Made by a program: the position numbers and the translations under genes. A stretch of DNA of 64,000 bases from Brenneria izbisi (lineage in GTDB: Bacteria > Pseudomonadota > Gammaproteobacteria > Enterobacterales > Enterobacteriaceae). Positions 8,885 to 19,089 of this stretch are shown here, piece after piece; position 1 is the first letter of the stretch; the number at the start of each line of letters is the position of its first letter. The stretch is from positions 62,001 to 126,000 of the forward strand of contig NZ_JAMPJU010000001.1 in the NCBI RefSeq assembly GCF_025840185.1, in the 5' to 3' direction. Below the pieces are notes generated by a model. The model made no database searches. It worked only from the letters and a program-made list of their open reading frames with translations, and was not told where the DNA came from.

Positions 8885-10189
8885 TTGACATCACCAATCA
8901 AAAAAATCGTTATTGTCGGCGGGGGAGCCGGCGGACTTGAACTGGCTACCAGCCTGGGTCATAAGTTAGGCCGCAAGAAGAAAGCGGAAGTGACGCTGGT
9001 TGATCGTAATCATAGCCATCTGTGGAAACCGTTGCTGCACGAAGTGGCAACCGGATCGCTGGATGACGATATGGATGCGCTGAGCTATCTGGCCCATGCT
9101 CGTCATCACTTCTTCCAGTTCCAGCTTGGCATGTTAACGGATATCGATCGCGAGCAGAAGAACATTCAACTGGCGGAAATCTGCGACGAGCAGGGCGAAC
9201 TGCTGGTGCCCGCACGCAAAATTCCTTACGACATTCTGGTGATCGCATTAGGCAGTACCTCGAACGACTTTGGTACGCCAGGGGTAAAAGATCACTGTAT
9301 CTTCCTGGATAACCCCAAACAGGCCCGGCGTTTCCACAACGAAATGCTGAATCTGTTCCTGAAGTTCACGGCCAGGACGGATGAAAAAGAGCAGGTGAAT
9401 ATCGCTATCGTCGGTGGCGGCGCGACCGGCGTTGAACTGTCCGCTGAATTGCATAATGCGGTGAAGCAGCTACACAGCTACGGTTTTGATGGGTTGGGTA
9501 AGGAAACGCTGAATGTGACGCTGGTTGAGGCCGGTGAGCGTATCTTGCCTGCATTGCCTGCGCGTATTTCAGCGGCGGCGCATCAGGAACTGACGAATAT
9601 CGGCGTCCGTGTTCTTACCAAAACCATGGTGACCAGCGCCGAGGCTGGCGGTCTGAATACCAAAGACGGCGAGTTTATTGAGGCTGACCTAATGGTATGG
9701 GCCGCCGGGATTAAAGCACCGGATGCAATGAAAGAGATTGCCGGTCTGGAAACCAACCGCATCAACCAACTGGTGGTTGAACCGACATTGCAGACCACTC
9801 GTGATCCTGACATTTTCGCCATTGGCGACTGTGCTTCCTGCCCGCAGGAAGGCGGCGGTTTTGTGCCGCCGCGCGCGCAGGCCGCGCACCAGATGGCTTC
9901 ACGCTGCCATAGCAATATCGTGGCGTTGTTGAACGGGCAAGCGCTGAAGCCGTATGTATATAAAGACCACGGCTCGCTGGTATCGCTGTCCAAGTTCAGT
10001 ACGGTAGGGAGCTTGATGGGTAACCTGATGCGTGGTTCGGTGATGGTGGAAGGACGCATAGCGCGTTTTGTTTACATTTCCTTATACCGTATGCATCAGA
10101 TTGCGCTGCATGGTTATGTGAAGACTGGTCTGATGATGCTGGTTGGCGGTATTAACCGGGTGATCCGTCCACGTCTTAAACTGCACTAA
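8885..10189 (+). CDS. ndh: NADH:ubiquinone reductase type II (NDH-2)
   Basis: A 434-residue membrane-associated flavoprotein that passes electrons from NADH to quinone without pumping protons. Two dinucleotide folds are visible: [11 protein letters not shown] (FAD) near residue 9 and [14 protein letters not shown] (NADH) near 175. The FAD block FAIGDCAS and the amphipathic C-terminus ending [11 protein letters not shown] are as in E. coli. The start is TTG at 8885 after AGGGGG, agreeing with the family start M-TSPIKK. The upstream FNR site predicts aerobic expression. Confidence 0.97.
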   Translation: MTSPIKKIVIVGGGAGGLELATSLGHKLGRKKKAEVTLVDRNHSHLWKPLLHEVATGSLDDDMDALSYLAHARHHFFQFQLGMLTDIDREQKNIQLAEICDEQGELLVPARKIPYDILVIALGSTSNDFGTPGVKDHCIFLDNPKQARRFHNEMLNLFLKFTARTDEKEQVNIAIVGGGATGVELSAELHNAVKQLHSYGFDGLGKETLNVTLVEAGERILPALPARISAAAHQELTNIGVRVLTKTMVTSAEAGGLNTKDGEFIEADLMVWAAGIKAPDAMKEIAGLETNRINQLVVEPTLQTTRDPDIFAIGDCASCPQEGGGFVPPRAQAAHQMASRCHSNIVALLNGQALKPYVYKDHGSLVSLSKFSTVGSLMGNLMRGSVMVEGRIARFVYISLYRMHQIALHGYVKTGLMMLVGGINRVIRPRLKLH

Positions 10190-10238
10190 TTCTCTGATAT
10201 CGCAGTACCGGGTCAGCGTTTATCGAGCGCCCTTCAAT

Positions 10239-10268
10239 GTCTGTCCTGTCGTTCGAGACAGGACAGAC
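10239..10268. repeat. Perfect 12-bp inverted repeat after ndh
   Basis: GTCTGTCCTGTC (10239-10250) and GACAGGACAGAC (10257-10268) are exact reverse complements around the loop GTTCGA. It begins 50 bases after the ndh stop. No T run follows directly, so it could be a processed mRNA end, a terminator with a weak tail or a repetitive extragenic element. The rest of the gap 10190-10584 carries the ycfJ promoter area, with no gene recognised. Confidence 0.8.
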
Positions 10269-10584
10269 GGTTGTCCCTACGTTTTTCCTCAGAATAAAAT
10301 AGCGCTTATTACCTATTCACGTTAAGACAATTCTCAAATGATGGTTTTATGTTACGAAAGAGACATTTTTGGTTAATTAGTCTTATTGCGAGGTTAATAA
10401 ACATTGTGCAGACTTCCCACTGTTTACAGACGGCGTAGCGCGCACGCCGCAAATCCTGAATGACAGTCATTTGGGAGGCGCCATCGGTTCCATCGCGTAT
10501 CACGCGAGGCGTAATAAAGATAAAGCATCGTTATTACAGGATTGTGGATGGGGAATGCGCGGAAATATATTCGGGAGGTATCCT

Positions 10585-11124
10585 GTGAACAAATCAATGT
10601 TAGCGGGTGTAGGTATCGGTGTCGCTGCGGCATTGGGTGTGGCGGCCGTGGCGAGTATGGATGTTTTCTCATCGAAACCGCAGTATGCGCAGGTACTGAC
10701 GGCAACACCAATTAAAGAAACGGTGAAAACGCCTCGTCAGGAGTGTCGTAATGTTTCAGTAACCAATCGTCGTCCCGTTCAGGATGAAAACCAGATTGCC
10801 GGTTCTGTTCTGGGGGCGGTGGCGGGGGGCGTACTGGGCCACCAGTTCGGCGGCGGACGCGGTAAAGATGTGGCGACGGTTGCGGGCGCGTTAGCGGGCG
10901 GCTATGCCGGTAACCGCGTACAAAGCAGCATGCAGGAAAACGATACGTATACGACCACGCAGCAACGTTGCCAGACGGTATACGATAAATCGCAGAAAGT
11001 GCTGGGCTATGACGTGACTTATAAAATTGGCGACCAGCAGGGCAAAATCCGCATGGATCGTGATCCTGGAACACAGATTCCAGTGGATAGAAACGGTCAG
11101 TTGATTTTGAATCAACAGAGTTAA
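10585..11124 (+). CDS. ycfJ: YcfJ, glycine-zipper 2TM family envelope protein
   Basis: A 179-residue protein matching E. coli YcfJ in length. It has an N-terminal hydrophobic segment (about residues 4-25), a conserved CRNVSV cysteine segment and a Gly/Ala-rich glycine-zipper region at about residues 73-113. A C-terminal domain with DVTYKIGDQQGK follows. The function is unknown; in relatives it is induced by stress. The GTG at 10585 after GGGAGG was chosen; a longer in-frame ATG at 10471 lacks family support. Confidence 0.92.
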   Translation: MNKSMLAGVGIGVAAALGVAAVASMDVFSSKPQYAQVLTATPIKETVKTPRQECRNVSVTNRRPVQDENQIAGSVLGAVAGGVLGHQFGGGRGKDVATVAGALAGGYAGNRVQSSMQENDTYTTTQQRCQTVYDKSQKVLGYDVTYKIGDQQGKIRMDRDPGTQIPVDRNGQLILNQQS

Positions 11125-11147
11125 CACCCAGTACGGCTTTTCTTTAT

Positions 11148-11189
11148 GCCGCCCAGATAGCATTTGTTATCCAGGCGGCGTTTTCTTTT
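11148..11189 (+). terminator. Terminator of ycfJ
   Basis: GCCGCC (11148-11153) pairs with GGCGGC (11174-11179), with an inner AT-rich stem interrupted by mismatches, followed by TTTTCTTTT. It lies 24 bases after the ycfJ stop. Confidence 0.75.
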
Positions 11190-11234
11190 ATCACGCGCTT
11201 GTCGCGCGATATCTGTCTGAAACCATATCGTCGC

Positions 11235-12149
11235 CTACAGGATACGATCATTCGGTGCTTTGAACAGCGCTTTCATCTCATCCGACATAGTAAAATTCAT
11301 GTTAATGTTTTTGGGCGGGATCGGCTGAGTAAACCAGCGCTGATACCATTTTTCCGCTTCGCCAGATGTTTGCGCTTCGGCGATAGTCTCATCCATTAGC
11401 TTCTTAAAGGCAGGATCGTTCTTGCGCAACATACAGCCATAGGCTTCATTGGATTGCGGCGTCCCAACGATTTCCCATTGATCGGGTTTCTTCGCCTTGG
11501 CGCGCTCACCGGCCAGCAACGGATCATCCATGTAAAAGGCCACCGCCCGTCCACTTTCCAGCGTGCGGAAGGCGTCGCTGTGATCCTTGGACGATATGAT
11601 GCGCATCTTCATGTTGTTTTTATCATTCAACTGGTTGAGCAGAATTTCGTTGGTAGTGCCGGAAGTCGTGGTGACGGGTTTTCCTGACAGATCCTGAAAA
11701 TCGTTGATGCCGCTGCCTTTTTTAACCAGCAACTTTCCGCCGACGATAAAGATGGAGTTGGAGAAAGCTACCTGCTGCTGACGCTCCGCATTGTTGGTGG
11801 TGGAGCCGCATTCAAAATCAATCGTGCCGTTTTGCAGCAGCGGAATCCGCGCCTGTGAGGTAATTGGCACCATTTTTACCGTCAGATTGGGCATAGCCAG
11901 TTGTTTTTTTACCGCCTCGACAATCGCATTCGAGTATTCCTGAGAGTAACCGACGACCTTTTGGTTATTGTCATAGTAGGAAAAGGGAACGGAGGATTCA
12001 CGGTGTCCGACGACGATGGTTCCGGTATCCCTGATTTTTTTGAGCGTATCGCTCTGCGTCATCCCCTGTTCGGCGTTGGCGTCTGCGGCATAGGCGGCAT
12101 TGGAAGCGATCCCGATCAGCAGTAATGGAACCAGTGTTTGTACTTTCAT
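11235..12149 (-). CDS. gltI: GltI-type glutamate/aspartate periplasmic binding protein
   Basis: A 304-residue exported solute-binding protein of ABC amino-acid uptake. The signal peptide is MKVQTLVPLLLIGIASNAAYA. The mature part carries GHRESSVPFSYYDNNQKVVG, FECGSTTNN and YGCMLRKNDPAFK, which match E. coli GltI closely. GGAG eight bases before the ATG at 12149 supports this start over upstream ATGs. Permease and ATPase genes (gltJKL) are not adjacent, so it is an orphan or paralogous copy that must work with a transporter encoded elsewhere. It lies between ycfJ and mfd, convergent with ycfJ. Confidence 0.9.
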   Translation of the reverse strand: MKVQTLVPLLLIGIASNAAYAADANAEQGMTQSDTLKKIRDTGTIVVGHRESSVPFSYYDNNQKVVGYSQEYSNAIVEAVKKQLAMPNLTVKMVPITSQARIPLLQNGTIDFECGSTTNNAERQQQVAFSNSIFIVGGKLLVKKGSGINDFQDLSGKPVTTTSGTTNEILLNQLNDKNNMKMRIISSKDHSDAFRTLESGRAVAFYMDDPLLAGERAKAKKPDQWEIVGTPQSNEAYGCMLRKNDPAFKKLMDETIAEAQTSGEAEKWYQRWFTQPIPPKNINMNFTMSDEMKALFKAPNDRIL

Positions 12150-12220
12150 TGTGTACTCCATTATTATGTGGGAATGCCGCATGAGAACGATTGCTCAGGC
12201 GCGCTTCCCAGTCCCCTAGT

Positions 12221-15200
12221 CTATGCCGCCAACGTATGTTGCGCCATGTTGTTCAATAGCGATCCGATAAATTCAATACGTAGCGGACGGGCGCTGAGGT
12301 CTTTAATAAACTTCAGACGCGTCGGGCCATCCAGCCGGTAGGTTCCTGGATCGCGTTGCAGCAAGCCGATCAGATGGGACGGGTCTACGCGATTCTTTTC
12401 GCTGAACTCGATAAAACCGCCTTTTTCGTTGCCTTCAATGCGTTTGATGCCCAGTGATTGTGCCTGCTGACGCAGCGCTGCAACCTGCAACAGTTGGCGT
12501 GCGGCATCCGGCAGCATGCCGAAACGATCGATAAGCTCGACTTTGAGTTCGTCCAGTTCCGCCGCTGTTTTTGCACTGGCAATACGCTTGTAAAAGGACA
12601 ACCGGGTGTTGACGTCGGGGATGAAATCCTCAGGCAACAACGCCGGTAAACGCAGTTCAACGTCGGTCTGGCTGCTGATCAGATCTTCCAGCGAGGGTTC
12701 GCGTCCGGCTTTCAGCGCATCAACAGCGCTTTCCAGCAACTCCATATATAACGAGAAGCCGACGCTGGTCATTTGTCCGCTCTGATCTTCACCCAGCAAT
12801 TCCCCGGCGCCGCGAATTTCCAGATCGTGCGTCGCGAGCGCAAAGCCTGCGCCCAGGTCTTCCAGCGAGGCGATCGCTTCCAGACGTTTATGCGCGTCGC
12901 TACTCATGGCTTTGGGGTTGGGCGTCAACAGGTATGCATATGCCTGATGATGTGAACGTCCGACGCGGCCACGCAACTGATGCAACTGCGCCAGCCCGAA
13001 GTGATCGGCGCGTTCGATGATAATGGTATTGGCGCTGGGAATATCAATCCCGGTTTCGATGATGGTGGTACACACCAGCACATTGAAACGCTGGTGGTGG
13101 AAGTCATTCATTACCCGTTCCAGATCACGTTCGCGCATCTGACCGTGACCGATGGCGATACGCGCTTCCGGCACCAGTTCCGCCAGCCGTTGGGCGGCCT
13201 TGTCGATATTCTCCACATCGTTATAGAGATAATAGACCTGACCGCCACGCAGCACTTCACGCAGGATAGCTTCGCGAACCACCAGATTATCGTATTCGCG
13301 CACGAAGGTTTTCACCGCCAGACGGCGCGCCGGCGGCGTGGCGATAATAGACAGATCGCGCATACCGCTCATGGCCATGTTCAGCGTCCGCGGGATCGGG
13401 GTGGCGGTGAGCGTCAGAATATCCACGTTGGCCCGCATCGCTTTGATGCGCTCCTTATGGCGCACGCCGAAACGGTGCTCTTCATCCACAATCAGCAGGC
13501 CGAGATCGCGCCAGTTGACGTCGCTCTGCAACAGCTTATGGGTGCCGATCAGGATATCGACTTTACCCTGCTGCGTTTCTTCCAGAATCTGCGTTTGCTC
13601 GCGTGCGCTGCGGAAGCGGGAAATCATTTCGATCTTTACCGGCCAGTTGGCAAAGCGATCGCGGAAGTTATCGTAATGCTGTTGCGCCAGCAGGGTGGTG
13701 GGCACCAAAACAGCCACTTGTTTATGATTTTCCACCGCCAGAAACGCGGCGCGCATCGCTACTTCGGTTTTACCAAAACCTACATCGCCGCACACCAGAC
13801 GATCCATTGCCAGCGGTTGACACATATCGCTTAACACGGCGTTGATGGCTTGCGCCTGATCCGGCGTCGTCTCAAAGGGGAAGCTTTCGCAGAAAAGTTG
13901 ATACTGCGTTTTATCATGTCTGAAGGCAAAACCGCTTTTGGCGGCGCGTTGTGCATAAATATCCAGCAGTTCGGCGGCGACATCCCGCACTTTTTCCGCC
14001 GCTTTCTGCCGGGCGCGCGACCAGGCATCGCCGCCGAGTTTATGCAGCGGAGCGCTCTCGTCAGCCCCCCCCGCATAGCGGCTGATGAGATGCAACGAGG
14101 ATACCGGAACATACAGCTTGTCTTCTCCGACGTAGGTCAGAATCAGGTATTCGGCTTTAATGCCGCCAGCTTCCAGCGTCGTCAATCCGGCATAGCGACC
14201 AACCCCGTGTTCAAGGTGCACGACCGGTTGACCGGGGCGAAGCTCCGCCAAATTGCGAATCAAGGTATCAGTATTGATGGTTCGCCGGTTATCCTGACGG
14301 CGGCGGCTTACCCGCTCGCCCAACAGGTCGCTTTCGCAGATCAACGCTCGCTGACGCAAGGTATCGATAAAACCATGCTCACTGGCGCCAATGAGCAGAC
14401 TGGTGGCGCGGCGTTGCGCTTGACTGATGCTGGTAATCGGCGTGGGGCTGAGCTTGATGCGCGCCAGCAAATCCTGCAGGGTTTCCCGCCGGCCTTCACT
14501 CTCAACGGAAAAAATCACTTGTCCGTCATGTTGCTCATGAAAAAATTGTTCGATAAAACGACGCAGCGTATCCAGCGGGGCTTTTTGCTGGTGCTGAATC
14601 GCCAGATCCGGCAACGGCAGGTAGCCAAGGTTCACGTGGGCCGCTTTTTCCGGCAAGGTATTGGTTCGCAGTTGGATGCGCGGCCAGTTTTTTAACTCGG
14701 AAAACAGTTTATCAACCTGCAACCACAGCGTCTCAGGCGCCAGCAGCGGTCGCATCGGGTCAACCCGCCGGCTTTCAAAGCGTTGGCCGATATCCTGCCA
14801 GAAGCGTTCCGCGCTCTGCTGAATATCTCCGGTGTTGATGAGCAGCGCATTTTCCGGGAAGTAACTGAACAATGCAGGTAATGGTTGAGTGAAAAATAAG
14901 GGTTGCCAGTATTCAATACCGGCGGGCCAAATATTTTTGCTGACCTGTTGGTAAATATGTTCGGCGTCACGGCGTACTTCAAACTGTTCGCGCCACTGAC
15001 TGCGGAAGCATTCAATCGCGGTTTTATCGGTGGGAAATTCGTGAGCAGGCAACAGCTTGATTTGCGGCACTTCATTTAACGTGCGTTGTGTATCCACATC
15101 GAACAGACGCAGGCTGTCGATTTCATCGTCAAAAAAATCAATGCGATAAGGTTCTTCACTTCCCATCGGGAAGAGATCCAGCAGTGCGCCGCGGGTAGCG

Positions 15201-15685
15201 TATTCGCCGTGCTCCATCACCTGATCGACGCTGCGGTAGCCCGCCTGTTCCAACTGGGTACGCAGTTTATCGCGTGATAAAGGCTGACCTTTTTTCAGCA
15301 TCAGTGCGTGACCGTGCAGAAACGCATGCGGACATACGCGCTGCATCAGCGTATTGACCGGCAGAACCAGAATGCCGCGCGTCATGTGCGGCAGTTGGTA
15401 CAAGGTCGAGAGTCGGTTGGAAATGATTTCCTGATGGGGAGAGAAACTATCGTAAGGCAGCGTTTCCCAATCGGCTAAGGTTATTACGCTTTGCTGAGTG
15501 AATTGTTGTATTTCATCGCGTAAGCGCAGCGCATTTTGCATATCCGGGGTGATAAGAACCACCAGTCCGTTATGGCGGTCAATGATCTCGGCGCACTCGA
15601 CGGCGCAAGCCGCACCAGTTAGCTGACCGAGAAGGCGTTGCTCACCCGCTTTGATCGGCAACGTATAACGATATTTTTCAGGCAT
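12221..15685 (-). CDS. mfd: Transcription-repair coupling factor Mfd
   Basis: A 1154-residue ATP-driven DNA translocase that removes RNA polymerase stalled at lesions and recruits UvrA. In order: an N-terminal UvrB-like module (TLPYDSFSPHQEII), the RNA-polymerase interaction domain (PVVHLEHGVGRYAGL) and a RecG-like motor. The motor has Walker A GDVGFGKTE, the VDEEHRFGV box, LTATPIPRTL and QLRGRVGRS. The C-terminal autoinhibitory domain (LPEDFIPDVNTRLSFYKRI) follows. The start MPEKYRYTLP at 15685 fits the family; an ATG ten codons earlier does not. It is divergent from lolC. Confidence 0.97.
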   Translation of the reverse strand: MPEKYRYTLPIKAGEQRLLGQLTGAACAVECAEIIDRHNGLVVLITPDMQNALRLRDEIQQFTQQSVITLADWETLPYDSFSPHQEIISNRLSTLYQLPHMTRGILVLPVNTLMQRVCPHAFLHGHALMLKKGQPLSRDKLRTQLEQAGYRSVDQVMEHGEYATRGALLDLFPMGSEEPYRIDFFDDEIDSLRLFDVDTQRTLNEVPQIKLLPAHEFPTDKTAIECFRSQWREQFEVRRDAEHIYQQVSKNIWPAGIEYWQPLFFTQPLPALFSYFPENALLINTGDIQQSAERFWQDIGQRFESRRVDPMRPLLAPETLWLQVDKLFSELKNWPRIQLRTNTLPEKAAHVNLGYLPLPDLAIQHQQKAPLDTLRRFIEQFFHEQHDGQVIFSVESEGRRETLQDLLARIKLSPTPITSISQAQRRATSLLIGASEHGFIDTLRQRALICESDLLGERVSRRRQDNRRTINTDTLIRNLAELRPGQPVVHLEHGVGRYAGLTTLEAGGIKAEYLILTYVGEDKLYVPVSSLHLISRYAGGADESAPLHKLGGDAWSRARQKAAEKVRDVAAELLDIYAQRAAKSGFAFRHDKTQYQLFCESFPFETTPDQAQAINAVLSDMCQPLAMDRLVCGDVGFGKTEVAMRAAFLAVENHKQVAVLVPTTLLAQQHYDNFRDRFANWPVKIEMISRFRSAREQTQILEETQQGKVDILIGTHKLLQSDVNWRDLGLLIVDEEHRFGVRHKERIKAMRANVDILTLTATPIPRTLNMAMSGMRDLSIIATPPARRLAVKTFVREYDNLVVREAILREVLRGGQVYYLYNDVENIDKAAQRLAELVPEARIAIGHGQMRERDLERVMNDFHHQRFNVLVCTTIIETGIDIPSANTIIIERADHFGLAQLHQLRGRVGRSHHQAYAYLLTPNPKAMSSDAHKRLEAIASLEDLGAGFALATHDLEIRGAGELLGEDQSGQMTSVGFSLYMELLESAVDALKAGREPSLEDLISSQTDVELRLPALLPEDFIPDVNTRLSFYKRIASAKTAAELDELKVELIDRFGMLPDAARQLLQVAALRQQAQSLGIKRIEGNEKGGFIEFSEKNRVDPSHLIGLLQRDPGTYRLDGPTRLKFIKDLSARPLRIEFIGSLLNNMAQHTLAA

Positions 15686-15822
15686 AATCTGATTATCAGG
15701 TCTCGACCCCGACATCCGCTAAGAAAAAGCCGGAGAGTGAGGGTGTTAGGGTTCCATAAAGCAGTACTACCCTTTATTATCCTTGAACACTTTGCTTTGG
15801 CAACCTTATCCAGACGGATTTC

Positions 15823-17025
15823 ATGTATCAACCTGTCGCATTATTTATTGGCCTGCGCTACATGCGTGGGCGAGCATCAGACCGCTTCGGGCGGTTTGTC
15901 TCCTGGTTATCGGCAATTGGCATCACCCTTGGCGTGATGGCGCTGGTTACCGTTCTTTCCGTCATGAATGGGTTTGAGCGTGAACTGGAGAACAATATTC
16001 TGGGGCTGATGCCGCAGGCGTTGATCACAGCCCCACAGGGATCGCTCAATCCTCAGTCCATACCTTCTTCCGCATTAAGCTCGCTTGAGGGCGTGCGTAG
16101 AATTGCGCCGTTAACCACCGGCGAGGTGGTGCTGCAAAGCGCCCGCAGCGTATCCGTCGGCGTAATGCTGGGCATAAACCCTGGGGAGCGGGAGCCGTTG
16201 TTCCGTTATCTGGTCAACGTGAAGCCGCAAGTGCTGCAATCAGGGAAATATCAGGCGATTGTGGGGGAGCAACTGGCCGCGCAACTGGGCGTCAGGCGCG
16301 GTGATCAACTGCGTCTGATGGTGCCGAGCGCCAGCCAGTTGACGCCGATGGGCCGCATTCCCAGCCAACGGATTTTCACGGTGGCCGGGACATTTGCCGC
16401 CAACAGCGAAGTGGACGGCTATCAGTTGCTGGTCAATCAGCAGGATGCTTCACGCCTGATGCGTTATCCGGCGGGCAATATTACCGGTTGGCGTCTGTGG
16501 CTGGATAAACCGCTGGCGGTGGATGTGTTGAGTACGCAGACGCTGCCAACTGGCGCCGTCTGGAAAGACTGGCGAGAACGGAAAGGCGAGCTTTTTCAGG
16601 CCGTCCGTATGGAAAAGAATATGATGGGCTTGTTGCTGAGTCTGATTATTGCGGTGGCGGCGTTCAATATTATTACCTCACTGGGTTTGCTGGTGATGGA
16701 AAAGCAAGGAGAGGTCGCTATTCTGCAAACGCAAGGGCTGACCCAACGTCAGATAATGATGGTGTTTATGGTGCAGGGCGGGAGCGCCGGCATTGTTGGG
16801 GCATTGCTGGGCGCGATATTGGGCGCATTATTGGCTAGTCAACTTAATACGCTGATGCCCATGTTGGGATTATTGCTTGACGGTGCGGCGTTGCCCGTGG
16901 CGATAGATCCGATGCAGGTCGTCACGATTGCGTTGAGCGCCATGCTGATCGCCTTGTTATCCACGTTGTATCCGTCCTGGCGCGCCGCCGCCGTTCACCC
17001 CGCTGAGGCTTTACGTTATGAGTGA
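15823..17025 (+). CDS. lolC: Lipoprotein-releasing permease subunit LolC
   Basis: With LolD and LolE it forms the inner-membrane ABC complex that extracts outer-membrane lipoproteins and hands them to LolA; LolC is the LolA-docking subunit. The 400-residue protein has one N-terminal membrane helix (about 22-45), a large periplasmic domain and three C-terminal helices (about 270-380). It ends PAEALRYE like its E. coli counterpart. The stop overlaps lolD by eight bases. The 137-base gap to mfd holds both promoters. Confidence 0.96.
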   Translation: MYQPVALFIGLRYMRGRASDRFGRFVSWLSAIGITLGVMALVTVLSVMNGFERELENNILGLMPQALITAPQGSLNPQSIPSSALSSLEGVRRIAPLTTGEVVLQSARSVSVGVMLGINPGEREPLFRYLVNVKPQVLQSGKYQAIVGEQLAAQLGVRRGDQLRLMVPSASQLTPMGRIPSQRIFTVAGTFAANSEVDGYQLLVNQQDASRLMRYPAGNITGWRLWLDKPLAVDVLSTQTLPTGAVWKDWRERKGELFQAVRMEKNMMGLLLSLIIAVAAFNIITSLGLLVMEKQGEVAILQTQGLTQRQIMMVFMVQGGSAGIVGALLGAILGALLASQLNTLMPMLGLLLDGAALPVAIDPMQVVTIALSAMLIALLSTLYPSWRAAAVHPAEALRYE

Positions 17026-17725
17026 TTTACTGTTATTGCAGTGCAATAACCTGTGCAAACGCTATCAGGAAGGCAAATTGTCAACGGATGTGCTGCGCAA
17101 TGTCTCTTTTGAGATGCGCGGCGGCGAAATGATGGCGATTGTTGGCAGTTCCGGTTCCGGTAAAAGTACGCTATTGCACCTGTTGGGCGGGTTGGACTCG
17201 CCAACGTCCGGCGAGGTGATTTTCAAAGGCCAATCGCTGAGCAAAATGTCGGCAGCCGCCAAATCCGAACTGCGTAACCGCGAACTGGGCTTTATTTATC
17301 AGTTTCACCATCTGTTGCCGGATTTTACCGCGCTGGAAAATGTGGCGATGCCGTTGCTGATTGGTCATGTTCCGACGGCGCAGGCGCAGGACAAAGCGCG
17401 GGAAATGCTGGCGGCGGTGGGGTTGGAAGCGCGCAGCCATCATCGTTCTTCCGAATTGTCCGGCGGGGAACGTCAGCGCGTCGCCATCGCCAGAGCTTTG
17501 GTTAACAGCCCGTCGCTGGTGCTGGCGGATGAACCGACCGGAAACCTTGACCAACGTACCGCCGATACTATCTTTGAACTGCTGGGCGAGTTGAATGTTC
17601 GTCAGGGGACGGCGTTTCTGGTTGTGACGCATGATTTGCAACTGGCGGGACGCCTGAGCCGCCAGCTTGAAATGCGGGATGGTCAGTTGCAACAGGCGTT
17701 GACGCTGATGGGAGCCAGGCAATGA
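17018..17725 (+). CDS. lolD: Lipoprotein-releasing ATPase LolD
   Basis: A 235-residue ABC ATPase that powers LolCDE. Walker A is GSSGSGKST (43-51), the signature is [15 protein letters not shown], Walker B is [12 protein letters not shown], and VVTHD carries the switch His. It overlaps lolC by eight bases and lolE by four (ATGA), so the three proteins are probably made in coupled amounts. Confidence 0.97.
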   Translation: MSDLLLLQCNNLCKRYQEGKLSTDVLRNVSFEMRGGEMMAIVGSSGSGKSTLLHLLGGLDSPTSGEVIFKGQSLSKMSAAAKSELRNRELGFIYQFHHLLPDFTALENVAMPLLIGHVPTAQAQDKAREMLAAVGLEARSHHRSSELSGGERQRVAIARALVNSPSLVLADEPTGNLDQRTADTIFELLGELNVRQGTAFLVVTHDLQLAGRLSRQLEMRDGQLQQALTLMGARQ

Positions 17726-18969
17726 CATTACCTCCGCTTTCCCTGCTGATTGGTCTGCGTTTCAGTCGTGGTCGTCGGCGCGGTGGCATGGTTTCATTGA
17801 TTTCGGTGATTTCGACCATGGGGATCGCGCTGGGCGTGGCGGTGCTGATCGTCGGACTGAGCGCTATGAACGGTTTTGAGCGCGAGTTGAATAACCGCAT
17901 TCTGGCGGTGGTGCCGCATGGTGAAATCGAACCCGTCAATCAGCCGTTCGACGGCTGGCAGGCGCTGTTGCCTAAAATCGAACAAGTGCCGGGGGTCGCG
18001 GCGGCGGCGCCGTATATTCATTTTACCGGCTTGCTGGAAAACGGCGCTAATTTGCGCGCGATTCAGGTGAAAGGGGTCGATCCGCGGCAAGAGAGCAGTC
18101 TGAGCGCGTTGCCGTCGTTTGTGATGAATGGCGCCTGGCAACGTTTTCAGGCTGGTGAGCAGCAGGTGATCATTGGTCAGGGAGTGGCGCAGGCGCTGAA
18201 TGTGCGGGAAGGCGATTGGGTTACGGTGATGATCCCTAATAGCGATCCCGCGATGAAGCTGATGCAACCCAGGCGCATCCGTCTGCATGTCAGCGGGATT
18301 TTGCAATTGAGCGGCCAGCTTGATCACAGTATGGCGTTGATCCCGCTGGCGGATGCGCAGCACTATCTGGATATGGGTGACAGCGTCACGGGAATCGCCA
18401 TCAAGTCCAAAGATGCGTTTTCCGCCAACAAACTGGTGCGCGAGGCGGGCGAAGTGACGAACGCCTATGTCTCCATTCGTAGTTGGATCGGCACCTATGG
18501 CTATATGTATCGTGATATCCAGATGATCCGAACCATCATGTATCTGGCTATGGTGCTGGTGATTAGCGTGGCCTGTTTTAACATTGTGTCTACGCTGGTG
18601 ATGGCGGTGAAGGATAAAAGCGGCGATATCGCGGTGCTGCGCACGCTGGGCGCCACGGATGGGCTGATCCGGGCTATATTTGTCTGGTATGGCTTGCTGG
18701 CCGGTTTGCTGGGAAGTGTCAGCGGCGTGGCGGTGGGCGTGGTGGCGACATTGCAGCTTACCAATATCATCAGTGCGATTGAATCGCTGATCGGTCATCG
18801 ATTCTTGTCTGGCGATATCTATTTCATTGATTTTTTGCCATCGGAATTGCATGTGACTGATGTGATAAGCGTCCTGGTGACGGCGCTGTTGCTGAGTCTG
18901 GTTGCCAGTTGGTATCCGGCGCGGCGCGCCAGCCGGATCGATCCGGCCAGGGTGTTGAGCGGGCAGTAA
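17722..18969 (+). CDS. lolE: Lipoprotein-releasing permease subunit LolE
   Basis: A 415-residue partner of LolC that receives the lipoprotein substrate. It has the same layout: an N-terminal helix (about 25-48, [20 protein letters not shown]), a periplasmic domain and three C-terminal helices. The end [17 protein letters not shown] is typical. ATGA overlap with lolD. Two hairpins follow before nagK. Confidence 0.96.
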   Translation: MTLPPLSLLIGLRFSRGRRRGGMVSLISVISTMGIALGVAVLIVGLSAMNGFERELNNRILAVVPHGEIEPVNQPFDGWQALLPKIEQVPGVAAAAPYIHFTGLLENGANLRAIQVKGVDPRQESSLSALPSFVMNGAWQRFQAGEQQVIIGQGVAQALNVREGDWVTVMIPNSDPAMKLMQPRRIRLHVSGILQLSGQLDHSMALIPLADAQHYLDMGDSVTGIAIKSKDAFSANKLVREAGEVTNAYVSIRSWIGTYGYMYRDIQMIRTIMYLAMVLVISVACFNIVSTLVMAVKDKSGDIAVLRTLGATDGLIRAIFVWYGLLAGLLGSVSGVAVGVVATLQLTNIISAIESLIGHRFLSGDIYFIDFLPSELHVTDVISVLVTALLLSLVASWYPARRASRIDPARVLSGQ

Positions 18970-19010
18970 CGATTTATGACGGGCTATTGCCGCCCGTCAC
19001 TCTTGTCGCC

Positions 19011-19041
19011 GCCTAAAAATTACGCCCGGAAATTTTTAGGC
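19011..19041. repeat. Perfect 11-bp inverted repeat between lolE and nagK
   Basis: GCCTAAAAATT (19011-19021) and AATTTTTAGGC (19031-19041) are exact reverse complements around a nine-base loop. A second, shorter stem TGACGGG/CCCGTCA lies at 18977-18999. Neither is followed by a clear T run in the lolE direction. They may attenuate or process the lolCDE-nagK transcript. Confidence 0.75.
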
Positions 19042-19089
19042 AGACCGACTTGCTGAGCAGGTATTTCATCATCCATTTAAGGGGCAGTC

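Noticed and set aside
13850-14695. Long open frame (281 codons) on the plus strand opposite mfd
   Set aside because: Antisense to conserved Mfd motifs; it arises from codon bias and shows no family resemblance.
17794-18852. 352-codon frame opposite lolE
   Set aside because: Antisense to a complete conserved gene; composition rich in His/Arg/Gln as expected of a shadow frame.
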